A stretch of DNA of 64,000 nt from Amborella trichopoda (Eukaryota > Streptophyta > Magnoliopsida > Amborellales > Amborellaceae): the NCBI RefSeq assembly GCF_000471905.2, contig NW_006499781.1:453043-517042 (forward strand), in the 5' to 3' direction. A model generated the notes under the pieces. That model ran no database searches and was not told the DNA's origin. It worked only from the letters and a program-made list of their open reading frames with translations. The number at the start of each line of letters is the position of its first letter. Within the stretch, counting starts at the first letter, position 1. The translations under genes and the position numbers were made by a program. Below are positions 48,681-59,128 of this stretch, piece by piece.

Positions 48681-48958
48681 CTATAGAGGACGACACCTTT
48701 CTAAATTTTGGATTAAATCTCAGTGTGCAATTGTTTAGATGAAGTTTCAATTGCTCAACTTAGAAAAAATGTAAATACACGTGACGCTAACTTGAAACTC
48801 CAAATGTGCCGTTCACTGAAAAAAAATTCATGGTTTATTTTACACCTTGAACTTCTAAATTGTTTTATCACTAAAAAAATATAAAAGGACCTGGAATTTC
48901 ACTGAGAACAGAAAGGCCTCGTCTCGAAATATCAAGTTCTAGGGATCTTTGAATATAT

Positions 48959-48978
48959 NNNNNNNNNNNNNNNNNNNN
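48959..48978. other. Assembly gap (20 N)
   Basis: A short run of N inside repeat R2 copy c. The true length is unknown. Confidence 0.95.
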
Positions 48979-49234
48979 TTGAAATTCACTACATGGATGG
49001 TCTAGATTCATTATTGTAGGGAGACTCATTTTGCTCATATCTAGAGTGAAAATTGAGTTTTAGTTTTTTTTTTGAGATTGATTATTAAGATGAAGAGAAA
49101 ATGTATGTAGTTGTTTAGGTCATATAAATACCACAAAAATAATTTTCTAAAAGTATGATTTCGTCATATTATAATAACATGGGTGACATGAAATGATTCC
49201 CCCCAACACACATTTCCCATTTCTATAAGGAAAA

Positions 49235-49600
49235 TGGTTTGATAGGGCCACAACCCTATCAAAATAAGTAAAGCCTCACTTTATTACTCATCAAAAATTA
49301 CAATTCTAGCATTAGAAAACCTTTACATCTTGGCTTGAACATTATGGTTGTGAAAAATAAAAAGGATTTCAAGCTCTAAAAATATAGTTAGTTTAATAAA
49401 TTATCTAGATCATTCATTTTATCTTAAAAATAAGTATTTATAGATCTACAAGATCTGTACTATTTTTTGAGTTCTGAATTTCATTATAGGTGCTGAAAAT
49501 TGATTTTAGAGCCATCATAAAAATTGTTTTTTTGACGAGGATCTAAAATAAAGTTTTTATTTTATTTTCATAAAGCGTAAGCATTATAAATACCATCAAT
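49235..49600. mobile_element. Family-M MITE copy, degraded
   Basis: It has 'ggtttgatagggccacaacc' at one side, internal 'ttagagccatcataaaaatt' and 'gtactattttttgagttctgaatttca' like the inner parts of other copies. Ends and TSD are not defined. Confidence 0.4.
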
Positions 49601-50858
49601 CCTATTTCACAAGTATCGTTGTGCGCATTTAACGTAAATACAAGCCATTTCAACCGAGAGCACACGAAGCCCTACTCGTCTTTCCCCAAATTGAGGTTAT
49701 TATGGATGATGTTATAAGAACCGCATCGTAAAATTTTGGTACTTGCTCTCACAAGCTTCCAACTCTCATACAAAGAATAAGGTTTAAAAATGGCAGGTCG
49801 GATTAGAATTGATTGATTTGACCCAGTAATTGATAGAGCCGATCCAATTCGTACTATATATTGAGAATGGACTGTTCTGTCAAGGAACCAGTTGATCCGG
49901 CCCCGACCTTTTTTCTTTAATTTATTTACTCAAAATTTCTATCTTTTATTAAAAATTTTATTTTTTTGCTCGATTATCCCAACCCGATTGCCGATCCAAA
50001 TTGCCGATCTACTCGTCCATGCCCGTTTTGGAGTTAGATCTAGACCATTGTGCCATATTTTAAAACATTAAAGAGTATACTTTTTGTCCGGCCATTGAGC
50101 ATTGGGCTCTCTTGGGACTTAACAATGGAGGACTTGTAAACCCGTAATGGTTAGTACCAAAAAGTCGCCTTGGTCCGAGTACTGTAGTACTGAAAACTAT
50201 TAAAAAATAAAAATACAAAAAACTAGAAAATATATTCAAAATAAAATTTAACAAATCTCAACTAATTGTGTTAAAAAAGCAGCAAAAAAATATAACTTTT
50301 AAAATTGAGTTTTTGACTTGAGATATTTTAAATTTTTCATAAAAATGAGAAAATATAAAAGTACGTATTCATAGCCAAAATTAATTCCAAATTTTGCCAA
50401 AATGATAGAAAATAAAAATAAAAATATTACAAATCTATTTTTTTATTTTTGAGGATTTTCTATAATTTTTTTTTAAGATTCCCAAATTGAACCTCCAACT
50501 CGGGACAACTTGGGCTCAGCAAGGGCCCGTGCCCGAGTAACTCGCTGGACTTTGTTGAGCCCAGACTCAATCTCGTTAGACCAAAAGGCTACATGAACAA
50601 AAGGCCGGAGGGTGTTTTTTAACTAATAACAATAAGTACACATGTGTGTAATGCAAGAATTAAGGCCTCTAAAGTCCACAAAATTATTATGTTAATTGAC
50701 CAAAGTGATTGTCAATTTATTATACCATGCATGCACTATCATACATGCTAGACAGTTTTCCTAAAATTATTCTGTGGATTAAGTAGAACAAATGGGGAAT
50801 ACAAAATAGAAACAGTTAATGGAAGGCATTGAAAATGAATAATCCGCGACATAGTCTA
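49601..50858. other. AT-rich DNA, no gene seen
   Basis: It contains GC-rich patches (about 49.8-50.03 and 50.5-50.6 kb) around an AT-rich core, similar to 54.16-54.65 kb. This could be another MITE or retroelement remnant. No frame is convincing. Confidence 0.3.
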
Positions 50859-51189
50859 TATAAGGTTGCATATTAAGATGCATTTAAAAAAATCCATTTT
50901 AAGAGGCTGTTTTGAAGCCGAAAAACCATCCAATCGATCATCTCGATATCGAAATGTATAAATCTAATTGAACATCTCGATATCGAAATATATAAATATG
51001 AGAAAAATCTTGAAATGAAATTTATTTGATTTAAACCATTTTTTTAGTTTAAAATTTTATAATTAAATATAAAAATAGATTTTTGGGCCATTCTAAGAAA
51101 TTTTACAATAAAATTACATCTTATAATAAAATTTGGTGTTGCGCCTTAATTTGATTGTTTAGGATTTGAACATTGTGCAAACCACACCC
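50859..51189. mobile_element. Family-M MITE copy 4 beside MADS copy C
   Basis: The right end ttgattgtttaggatttgaa...caaaccacaccc is clear. The left end (tctatataaggttgcat) is less conserved. The internal block 'aaccatttttttagtttaaa' to 'ttctaagaaattttacaata' matches copies 3, 6 and 7. It sits at the same place relative to the MADS gene as copy 3 does to copy B. Confidence 0.65.
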
Positions 51190-51644
51190 ATTCACATATT
51201 TTCTCAAATATGAAGTATTATCCACCACAGCAAAATACGAAAAGAATAAATACATAAACAAACCAAAAGACCACATAACTGCAATGCTTGCAGTTTTCAT
51301 AGAAAGACAAAATAAATATTCCATCCCTCGAAGAAGAGCAACAGACGCTTGTATTTTTGCCGAATTATAAGTAAAAAAAAAAAACTTTTTTTCCTTTTGC
51401 GAAGCACAACAGAAGAGGAAATCCAACTGGTTTTTCAGCCGCTCGATCTATTTCAATCCAAAACCAGTCAACATTCGTTACACAAACAAAAATGGGAGGC
51501 TTTACAGGGCCAGCCCAACAATTTTCAGAAAAGAAAAACAAAATATTTAAAAGAACAATAAACATCGGTAAAAATCCAAAAAAAAAAGAGAAAAGAAATA
51601 ATTAGATAATTGCTCTAAAAAAGCCATTCTCCATGTTACTTCAC

Positions 51645-52280
51645 TTAAAACTCGTACTGCTCTAGAAAATCAAGGAACTCAGGAAGAGGAGCCATATTGC
51701 TGGTATCCGAATCCACAAGTAGTAGGCTCGAAGAGGGCGCGCACACCTCACCCTGGCTCCAACCCTTCTGAACCTCTTCGACTCGCTCCGCCACATTCTC
51801 CCTAAGCCTCTCAAGGGCCTCGACCCAAGAGTTCAGTTCATCTAAACCCAGGCTATCCACTTCAGCGTCCCACCAAAACCCTGACCCACCGGAATTCGGC
51901 ATGTTCTTTCTATGAGCCAAGGCCGAGCTCTGTGTCGTCTCTTCTTCTAGATCTTTAACAAGTCGAAAATAGTCGTCCATCAAGGGATTGGGTCTGTTGG
52001 GGTAGTGTGTGTTGGAGGGCTCTTGGTCGCTGTGGGTTCGAACGAATCGGTGGATGATCGAGTCGATGTCCCGATCCGCAAAGGCATATGGGCGGCCTGC
52101 ACGGGAAAAGGTGAGGATGGCGATGCTGGCATCGTAATGGACGCAGAGGTCCGCCGCCTTGTTGAAGAGGCGGGTTCGACGCTTGGAGAAGGTCACTTGG
52201 CGATTCTCTTTGTTTTCGATAAATTTGATATCGATCTTCTGACGACCCATCCTCTTTTTCTCTGCGTCCTTCTTAACCAT
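51645..52280 (-). CDS. Type I (M-alpha) MADS-box protein, AGL62-like, copy C
   Basis: An intact single-exon frame of 211 codons. The MADS domain at residues ~11-70 has MGRQKIDIKFIENKENRQV, TFSKRRTRLFNKAADLC and YDASIAILTFSRAGRPYAFA. A linker with LVKDLEEETTQSSALAHRK follows. FWWDAE is at residues 135-140, then helix LNSWVEALERLRENVAERVEEV, and the end is PEFLDFLEQYEF. There is no K domain. As a member of the AGL62/AGL61 group it is expected to be a nuclear transcription factor of the female gametophyte or endosperm; that is family knowledge, not shown here. It keeps the FSKRR core and full length and is the best-preserved copy. Its leader has been tandemly amplified. Confidence 0.9.
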   Translation of the reverse strand: MVKKDAEKKRMGRQKIDIKFIENKENRQVTFSKRRTRLFNKAADLCVHYDASIAILTFSRAGRPYAFADRDIDSIIHRFVRTHSDQEPSNTHYPNRPNPLMDDYFRLVKDLEEETTQSSALAHRKNMPNSGGSGFWWDAEVDSLGLDELNSWVEALERLRENVAERVEEVQKGWSQGEVCAPSSSLLLVDSDTSNMAPLPEFLDFLEQYEF

Positions 52281-52800
52281 GAGAGAGACAATAGAGAGAG
52301 AGAGACAATAGAGAGAGAGACTTGTAAAACAAAGAAGTTAACAGAGAGAGTGAGAGAGAAAGATATCAGATATAGAGAGAAAGAGAGGTTGGTCCTGTGC
52401 TTTTATTGATGATTCTAGTTGGCTTTGAGGCAAGAGAGAGAGAGTTAGAGAGAGAAAGAGGAGTGAGTGAGAGACTTAGAGAGAGAATGAGAGGGTCCTG
52501 TGCTTTTATTGATGATTCTAGTTGGCTTTGAGGCAAGAGAGAGTTAGAGAGAGAAAGAGGAGTGAGAGAGAGTTAGAGAGAGAAAGAGTGGGTCCTGTGC
52601 TTTTATTGATGATTCTAGTTGGCTGAGGCAAGAGAGAGTTAGAGAGAGAGTTAGAGAGAGAAAGACAGGGTCCTGTGCTTTTATTGATGATTCTATTGGC
52701 TTTGAGTCAAGAGAGGATAGAAAGAGAAAGAAGAGAGAGACAGTTAGAGTGAGAAAGAGAGAGAGAAAGTGAGGGCATGGAAAGCCGGTATTCGGTTTCT
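52281..52800 (-). promoter_or_regulatory. Tandemly repeated CT-rich leader/promoter of MADS copy C
   Basis: The block ggtcctgtgcttttattgat plus 'gattct..ttggct' and GA-rich DNA occurs four times, starting at 52391, 52494, 52591 and 52669 (spacings 103, 97 and 78). Copies A and B have the ggtcctgtgc block once. On the coding strand the region is CT-rich and lies directly 5' of the ATG, so it may be 5' UTR, promoter, or both. Confidence 0.6.
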
Positions 52801-53064
52801 AAAACGGGCATGTAGAATATACTGAATGATACTAATTGAATATTTTATATTATTAAATTGAAAACATCTTTTGAAAAGTGGCTCTTTAAATCACGGAGTT
52901 ATTCTCAATGAATGGGGTGGGCCTGCCGGAACGTCCTTCTGTTAAATGTGGGGGAGACTATGTGTTAGTTTTTCCATTGTAAGGTGCTCCTGTAAGTACA
53001 CACTGTTCATTTGCCCCCTAGGTATTCTAAATTAATTGAAGGTGTTTATTTTATGTGAAAGTTA

Positions 53065-53388
53065 CCGTTCAATACTTCAAGTTGAACGATCAAAGTAAAG
53101 TGCACATTCAAATGGTATGGAGAGATGTTATTTCAATACTGTAAATCTTTGTGATAGCTTTAAAATATATTTTCATGATGAAAATTGACAGTCCAAAAAT
53201 GTATTACAAGATGCACTATTTTTTTAGTTTGAAATATATATTTTTATCTTGTTTATGTATCTTGATGTCGAGATGATTAATTTAAAATATATAGACATCA
53301 AAGCAACTGCTTGTTATGAAATTTTTGAGGTGGGATCTAATTTCATTATTGTTTAGAGCCTCAGCTTTATATAAGCTTTTTTCATATC
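53065..53388. mobile_element. Family-M MITE copy 5
   Basis: Left: gttcaatacttcaagttgaa, then cgatcaaagtaaagtgcac. Right: attgtttagagcctcagctt, then tatataagctttt. Internal: 'gatagctttaaaatatattttcat'. The TSD is not clear and the ends are diverged. Confidence 0.5.
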
Positions 53389-53699
53389 TAAAAAGGTGTT
53401 GTACTTAAAAAAAAAAGAAAAAAAGTCCAGTGATTTATAGAATTTCAAGTTCCAAATCACATATTAACAATCAAACCTTTCGTTTGGGCTTTGGTAGCAC
53501 ACGTGGCAAGAAGTGAAGTTGTCCAGATCATCCATCTGAAGAAGGCACAAGCATGTATATTTCTATTTCTATGTATATGCAGGCCCACTGAAAATACGGA
53601 GAAAAAGGTTTTGGGCATAATTTTCGTTTTGTATTTATGTTGTGTCGGAGCATGAATGTACACTACAAATACTTGTGAAGTAGGCTTTATTTATATAAA

Positions 53700-54068
53700 G
53701 AAAAAAGTTTATATATGGTTGCAATTTTAAAATAATATAGAATTAAATATACGTCTCAAAAATCCATTTAAAAAAGTTGTTAATTGCTGAAAATCCTGTA
53801 TCGACATCGAGATGTATGAATATGAAAAAAATATATATTTTAAATCCTAAAAATAATACATCTTGCAATACAATATTTAGATCATCTATTTTCAAGATTT
53901 ACATATGTTTATACATCTACTTGATTTTAACCATTTTTGAAGTTTAAAATTTTATAATTAGATATAAAAATAAATTTTTAGATGATCCTAAAACAATTTT
54001 ACGTCGAAAGTACATGTTATGATCTTAATTGGATTACTTAAGGTTGCAACCTTGTAAAAACCACACCC
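53700..54068. mobile_element. Family-M MITE copy 6 with 9-bp TSD
   Basis: It is flanked by TTATATAAA (53691-53699) and TTTTATAAA (54069-54077), an 8/9 match. Left end gaaaaaagtttatatatggt. Right end ggttgcaaccttgtaaaaac, then cacaccc. It is 369 bp and non-coding. Confidence 0.75.
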
Positions 54069-54809
54069 TTTTATAAATGAGAAATTTGCGTCAATATCTC
54101 CTATAAGTTGTGGAAGTTAGCAATCGTCCACTATATTGTATATTATATTGTAGGAAAAATTGAACCAGAGCAATTAACCGGACATGGGCCCAAGAGCGGC
54201 TCAACTGGGCTAACCGGTAATCGGCCGGTTCAACTATTCTAACGGACAAGTCCTCAACGATCAAAAAAATATTAAAAATAATAATATATATATATATTAT
54301 AAAATATGAAAAGTATATTTAGAGAATGATTAAATAAAATACATTCAAATAAAGTTGAAAATTAATAATAATAATAAAAAGATTTTAAAGTATCGATTTG
54401 CGCCTAGAAGTATTTTTGAAATTTTAAGAAAATATGGGTAAATGTAAAAATATATATTAATAAGCAAAACAATTTCTAATCTTTGCCATAATGATAAAAA
54501 AATATATATTACAAAAAAAATCTCTTATTTTTTAGAATTTATATAAATTTTTTAAAAAGTATCCAGTCAGTAACCAAAACCGACAGAAACCTAGGTTCGG
54601 ATCAAATCTAGTCGTTATCGGTTAGACTGCCCGATTTTTCCGTCAATGGTATATCATACACTAGTCTCGCTCTTTTCGTATTTTTTATTTTTCCCACAGT
54701 ACCCACAGTTCGGAACTTGATATTTGGAAGCAAGGTCTTTCTGTACTTAGTGAAATACGAAGCTTTTTATTGGGAGATAAGACCAATTCGGAACTTTGAA
54801 ATTCTATAA

Positions 54810-55553
54810 GGGCTTGTTTGGATAGGAGGAAGTTAGGAATCTTAGATATTTGAAATTCATAAAAATATATAGATTTTCAATATTAAGGATTTTTATCATG
54901 GATTCCTCAAATCTCTTGTTTGGACAAACTATACAAAATTCATGGATTATTTGCAATCACTTCTATGTCCATTGTTTGGTAACAAAACTTGATACAATTT
55001 CTCTCTCTAAAATTTTTATATATTTTCTCTCTCTAAAACTCAAAATTTGGTATAGTGTATCTATAAAAATTTTGAAATAGTTTCTTGCTTTAAAATTTGA
55101 TATGGTTTGTCTCTCTAAAATTTAATATACCTTCTATCCAAGATTTAAAATTTGAAATAGTCTATCTAAAATTTTTGAGATAACTTCTCTCTCTAAAATT
55201 TTTAGGTGCTTTATTCTCTCTAAAATGTAATATAGTTTCTCTTTCTAAAATTTTAAGATGCTCTCTCTCTAAAACTTAAACCTTAAGAAAGTTCCCCTCT
55301 TCAATAATTTTGAAATAATTTATCTCTCAAAATATTTTTAAGTAGTTTATCTCTCGAAAATATGATATAGCTTTTCTCTCAAATTTTAAGATACTTTCTC
55401 TTTCTAAAAGCTAAAATTTGAGATAATTTCTTTCTAAAATTTTCGCAATAGTTTTTTTTTCAAAAAGTTTTTATGTACTTTCTCTCTCTAAAATTTGATA
55501 AAGTTACTCTCTTAAATTTTACGATGCTTTCTCTCTCTTAAACTTCCAAGTTT

Positions 55554-55585
<32 letters not shown>

Positions 55586-56942
55586 TAAAATTTTGAAATA
55601 GTTTCTTTCTTTAAAATTTGATATAGGGTCTCTCTAAACTTTGATATACTTTCTCTATCAAAAGTTTAGAATTTAAGATACTTTATCTCTCTAAAACTCA
55701 AAATTTGAGATGGTTTATCTTGCTAAATTTTTTTTAAATAGTTTCTCGCTCTAAAAATTTCACGTACTTTCTCTATTTAAAATTTGATATAGTTTATCTC
55801 TTGAAAATTTTAATATACTTTTTCTCCCCTAAACATAAATTTTACGTTAGTTTCTCTCCAAAAAATTTGAAATAGTTTCTCTCTCTAAAAACTTTTAAGT
55901 AGTTTATCTCTCTAAAATTTTCTATAATTTCTATTTCTAAAATTTTAATATATTTTTTCCTTCTAAAATTCAAAATTTGAGATAGTTTCTTTCTAACCTC
56001 AAAATTCGAGATAGTTTCTCTCTCTAAAAACCGAGATATTTCTCTCTCTAATTTTTTTTTTTGGTTGTTTCGCTTCTAAAAGTTTAAGAATTCATTCTCT
56101 CTCTATAATTTTAAGAATACTTTCTCTCTCTAAAACTTAAGATTTGATATTATCTCATTAAATTTTTTGAGAGTTTCTATTTCTAAAAATTTTTAGGTAC
56201 TCTCTAAAATTTGATATAGTTTCTCTCTCTAAAAATTAAAATATGAGATTGTTTCTCTCTTCACAATTTTTGAAATAGTTCTCTCTAAAAAATTGAGATA
56301 GTTTCTCTCTCTAAAAATTTGCATGTAATTTCTCTCTCTAAAATATGACAGTTTCTCTTTAAAATTTAAAATGTCCGATAGTTTCACTATCTAAAATTTT
56401 GAGATAGTTTATCTCTCTAAAAAAATTTGGTACTTTCTCAATCTAAAATTTTAACCTAGTTTTTCTTTCTAAAGTTTTAACATACTTTCTCTCTCTAATA
56501 GTTAAAATTTGAGATAGTTTATCTCTATAAAATTTTGAGATCGTTAATCTCTCTAACAAAATTTGGACTCTCTCTCTAAATTTTAACATACTTTCTCTCT
56601 CTAAAATTTTAACATGCTTTCTCTATCTAAAAGTTAAAATTTGAGATAGTTTCTATCTTTAAAAAATTTAGGATCATTCTCTTTCCGAAATTTTCATACC
56701 GACCAATTGCTCCCTATGTTTCGAGTCGGGGGAGCCAATGAGTGAAATCCATGGGCCTTTAAAATACAAAAAAACAAGTTTTGGTATGGAAATGAAATCA
56801 TGGAAAAGTAGGTCTTATTTCCATGATTTTGATTTTTCTGATTTTAAGTATCCAAGTCATTGAACAATCTAAACGGTGGATTTTAACAATATCCAAAATA
56901 TTAAAAATCCATGTCTTAAAATCCATGTACCCATACAGGCCC
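54810..56942. mobile_element. Harbinger-type TIR element filled with CT-rich minisatellite
   Basis: Ends GGGCTTGTTTGGATAG (54810) and ...CATGTACCCATACAGGCCC (ends 56942; inverse GGGCCTGTATGGGTAC) are flanked by TAA on both sides (54807-54809, 56943-56945). The TIR and 3-bp TSD fit PIF/Harbinger (Tourist-like) MITEs. The 2133-bp body has no transposase. About 1.7 kb (54990-56690) is a degenerate tandem array of 'tttctctctctaaaatttgat'-type units. Subterminal arms (caaatctcttgtttgg; ccatgattttgat) are palindromic relatives. Such MITEs are normally a few hundred bases. Confidence 0.7.
54990..56690 (+). repeat. Degenerate ~25-35-bp minisatellite (TTTCTCTCTCTAAAATTT)
   Basis: Dozens of imperfect units alternate a CT stretch, AAAATTT and a GATATAGTT- or GAGATAGTT-like spacer. 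A pure (CT)n run lies at about 55561-55586. There is no long open frame. Confidence 0.85.
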
Positions 56943-57356
56943 TAAATCACTTCCTTTTTTTAGTGAAAGACCCGATTAGATATTCAAGTTTCCAAATGGG
57001 CTACTTATATCTATATAAATACGTTCCAAATGTGGAGTTGTGTATCGAGTCACAATTTTTAAAGTAAAAGTTGATGCGGAACTTTAAGCATTGAACCATC
57101 ACCTTTAATTGCTTTAGAATGCCTAGGGGACCAGTGTGCACCTACATGTGCTCATTACAATGAAAAGGCGAATACTAGCAAGAGAAGAAGGCACGCGGTT
57201 GTCTGATTCTCCCCTCATTTAAGAGAAGGGTGCTCCTGCGGGCGCACAACTGCATGCTTGTTTCCTCACAAATCTCTCTTTTCAGTGTTTTATGTGACAT
57301 TATCAGCCCATTATCCATTGACAATAACTCCTTGATTTAAAGAGCTATTTTTTGAA

Positions 57357-57741
57357 GGAAAAAGTTTATATAAGGATGCAACGTTACCTCTACAGCTGCG
57401 GATGCACCTCAAAAATTCATCGGAAAAGATGGTTGAAAAACCTTTTGATTGATCATCTCGACATCGAGATATATGACCATGATAATTAAAAAGATTTTAA
57501 GTCTCAAAAATAGTGCATTTTACAACATATTATCTACACCGTCCATTTTCAAGATTTTCATATGTTTATAGATCTCCTTGATTTTAACCATTTTTTAAAT
57601 TTAAAATTTTATAATTAGATATAGAAATAGATTTTGAGATGATCCTAAGAACATTTTGCATCAAAATTATATACCATGATAAAATTTGAGGGTTCATCTT
57701 ACCTCTACAGCTACATATGCATCTGTATGCTAACTGCACCC
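57357..57741. mobile_element. Family-M MITE copy 7 with 9-bp TSD
   Basis: Flanks TTTTTTGAA (57348-57356) and CTTTTTGAA (57742-57750) match at 8 of 9 positions. Left end ggaaaaagtttatataagga. Right end tatgctaactgcaccc. The internal block matches copies 3, 4 and 6. A 25-base phrase starting ttacctctacagct occurs directly repeated near both ends (about 57386 and 57699), a feature not seen in the other copies. Confidence 0.7.
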
Positions 57742-58696
57742 CTTTTTGAAAGATGTTTTCAATTTTATAATATAACATATTCAATTATAATCATTCAGTA
57801 TTTACACTTTTGGACAGCATATGTAGTCATGTGGTCCAGTCCGCATGAAACAATTTTCCTTTATCTTTGGTCTAAGGTGGTCACAATTAATTCCAATCAT
57901 TGGGTATGAAATTAACTAGCTGCATTTATTCCATTGACCGAGCTCAAACTCAAAAACAATTTTTTTCGAATTTTGGGACCCATCCAGACCTATCAAATTT
58001 CACATTGGTTGGTCGTAAGTAATTGTGACCTCTTTGTATCAAGTTAAACGGTCTCATTGTATATAATCCAATATTGCGTCACTTTTTTTTTAAGTATGTT
58101 TCAAACCATTAAGTTCCATACAGAACTTCAAATTTCAAACCATCTCAACCACAAAAAATAAACACCTTCAATCGCTTTAGAAAGAAGGATTATATTGTTG
58201 TGAACTTATTCCCGAAATAAAAGATTTGTTTAGATTGACAATCTAAATTTTTTTGCTTATAAGATAAGAGAAACTATATAATGAGATCATTTATCTTTGA
58301 TACAAGGTGGTCTCAATTAATCTTGACCATTGGATGTGAAATTGGGTGGCTGCAATTATTTCATTGACAAAGCTTAAAGTTCATAAGAAATTTTCTCGAA
58401 CTTAGTGACACATCCAAGTTATCAGATTTCACATTGTATGGTTATAAGTATTTGTGACATTCTTGTACCAGAAATCAATGGTCTCATTTTATAAAATCCC
58501 ATAAGATAACTATCTAGTGATTCAAATCTAGACATCAAAATTTTAAACAAAAAAATATGCCCGAGGGAACAAGTGAACAATGCACACCTTGTAATAAAAA
58601 AGCCCCTACTAGAGAAGAAGGCGCATGGTTGTCTCAATGCTCCGGCAGGCACCCAATGCCATATTTGCTCTCTCATAAATCTCTCTTTTCACTATT

Positions 58697-58860
58697 TTTT
58701 TGGGTAATTTAGTGGGGAAGACATGCCCTACCTATTTTTTCAAGTAGATTAGAAGTTAGCATTTTGAAGGTATTAGTGGGGTGGTGTTAGTGGTGGGAAT
58801 AGAAACCACAACGTGATGATAAGGGTGTGAGGTGTTACCACCACGACGTTAGCCCCTTCC
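58697..58860 (-). mobile_element. SINE copy 3 (reverse orientation)
   Basis: Flanks ctctcttttcactatt (58681-58696) and ctctctttttattatt (58861-58876) match at 14 of 16 positions. Inverse of tail: tttgggtaatttagtgggg, then aagacatgcccta. The body 'ggtggtgttagtggtgggaa' is shared with the other SINEs. 5'-truncated. Confidence 0.7.
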
Positions 58861-58876
58861 CTCTCTTTTTATTATT

Positions 58877-59120
58877 TCATTACATTGTTCGATCTTTCTA
58901 TTGTTATAGATTCTTTTTTCGTATTTTTTCTTACAATTGTCAACAAATTTTACATTGTTTTCAATTATTTAATAATAAAATAAGGAAAATTGTTTGGTGC
59001 ATCCAAGCCCGCATTTCTTACTATGCAGGCTTGAAAATCTACACCGTGCAAATAATTGAATGGTTCAGAATCTTGACAACCCAAAATTGTTCGGTCTCTG
59101 TTCTTTTCGAGTTCCAAAAA
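58877..59120. other. AT-rich spacer, no feature seen
   Basis: A 118-codon frame starting at 58827 crosses this stretch but begins inside a SINE, is Tyr/Phe/Ile-rich and resembles no known protein. It is probably chance. Confidence 0.35.
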
Positions 59121-59128
59121 GTCCTATA

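Larger units (their letters stand above)
47641..49230 (+). repeat. Dispersed repeat R2, copy c
   Basis: It starts 'cttgttccctcggga...tttggtgtctggtttggaatcact' and continues to 'tcgtctcgaaatatcaagttct' at about 48940, then the 20-N gap. After the gap, 'cacatttcccatttctata' near 49208-49227 resembles the R2 end. A family-N MITE lies at about 48110-48680. Confidence 0.55.
54078..58680 (-). repeat. Dispersed repeat R2, inverted copy d, with nested insertions
   Basis: Read on the minus strand from about 58.68 to 54.08 kb, it follows the order of copies b and c: 'cctcgggca' head near 58560, 'gcgattgaaggtgtttatt' near 58170, 'ggtcacaattacttacgacc' near 58020, 'gaacttgatatttgga' near 54715, and an end near 54080-54140. 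Nested inside are family-M MITE copy 7 (57357-57741), the minisatellite-bearing TIR element (54810-56942) and a GC/AT patch at 54.16-54.65 kb. There may be more than one R2 unit here (two head-like segments near 57230 and 58640). Confidence 0.5.
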
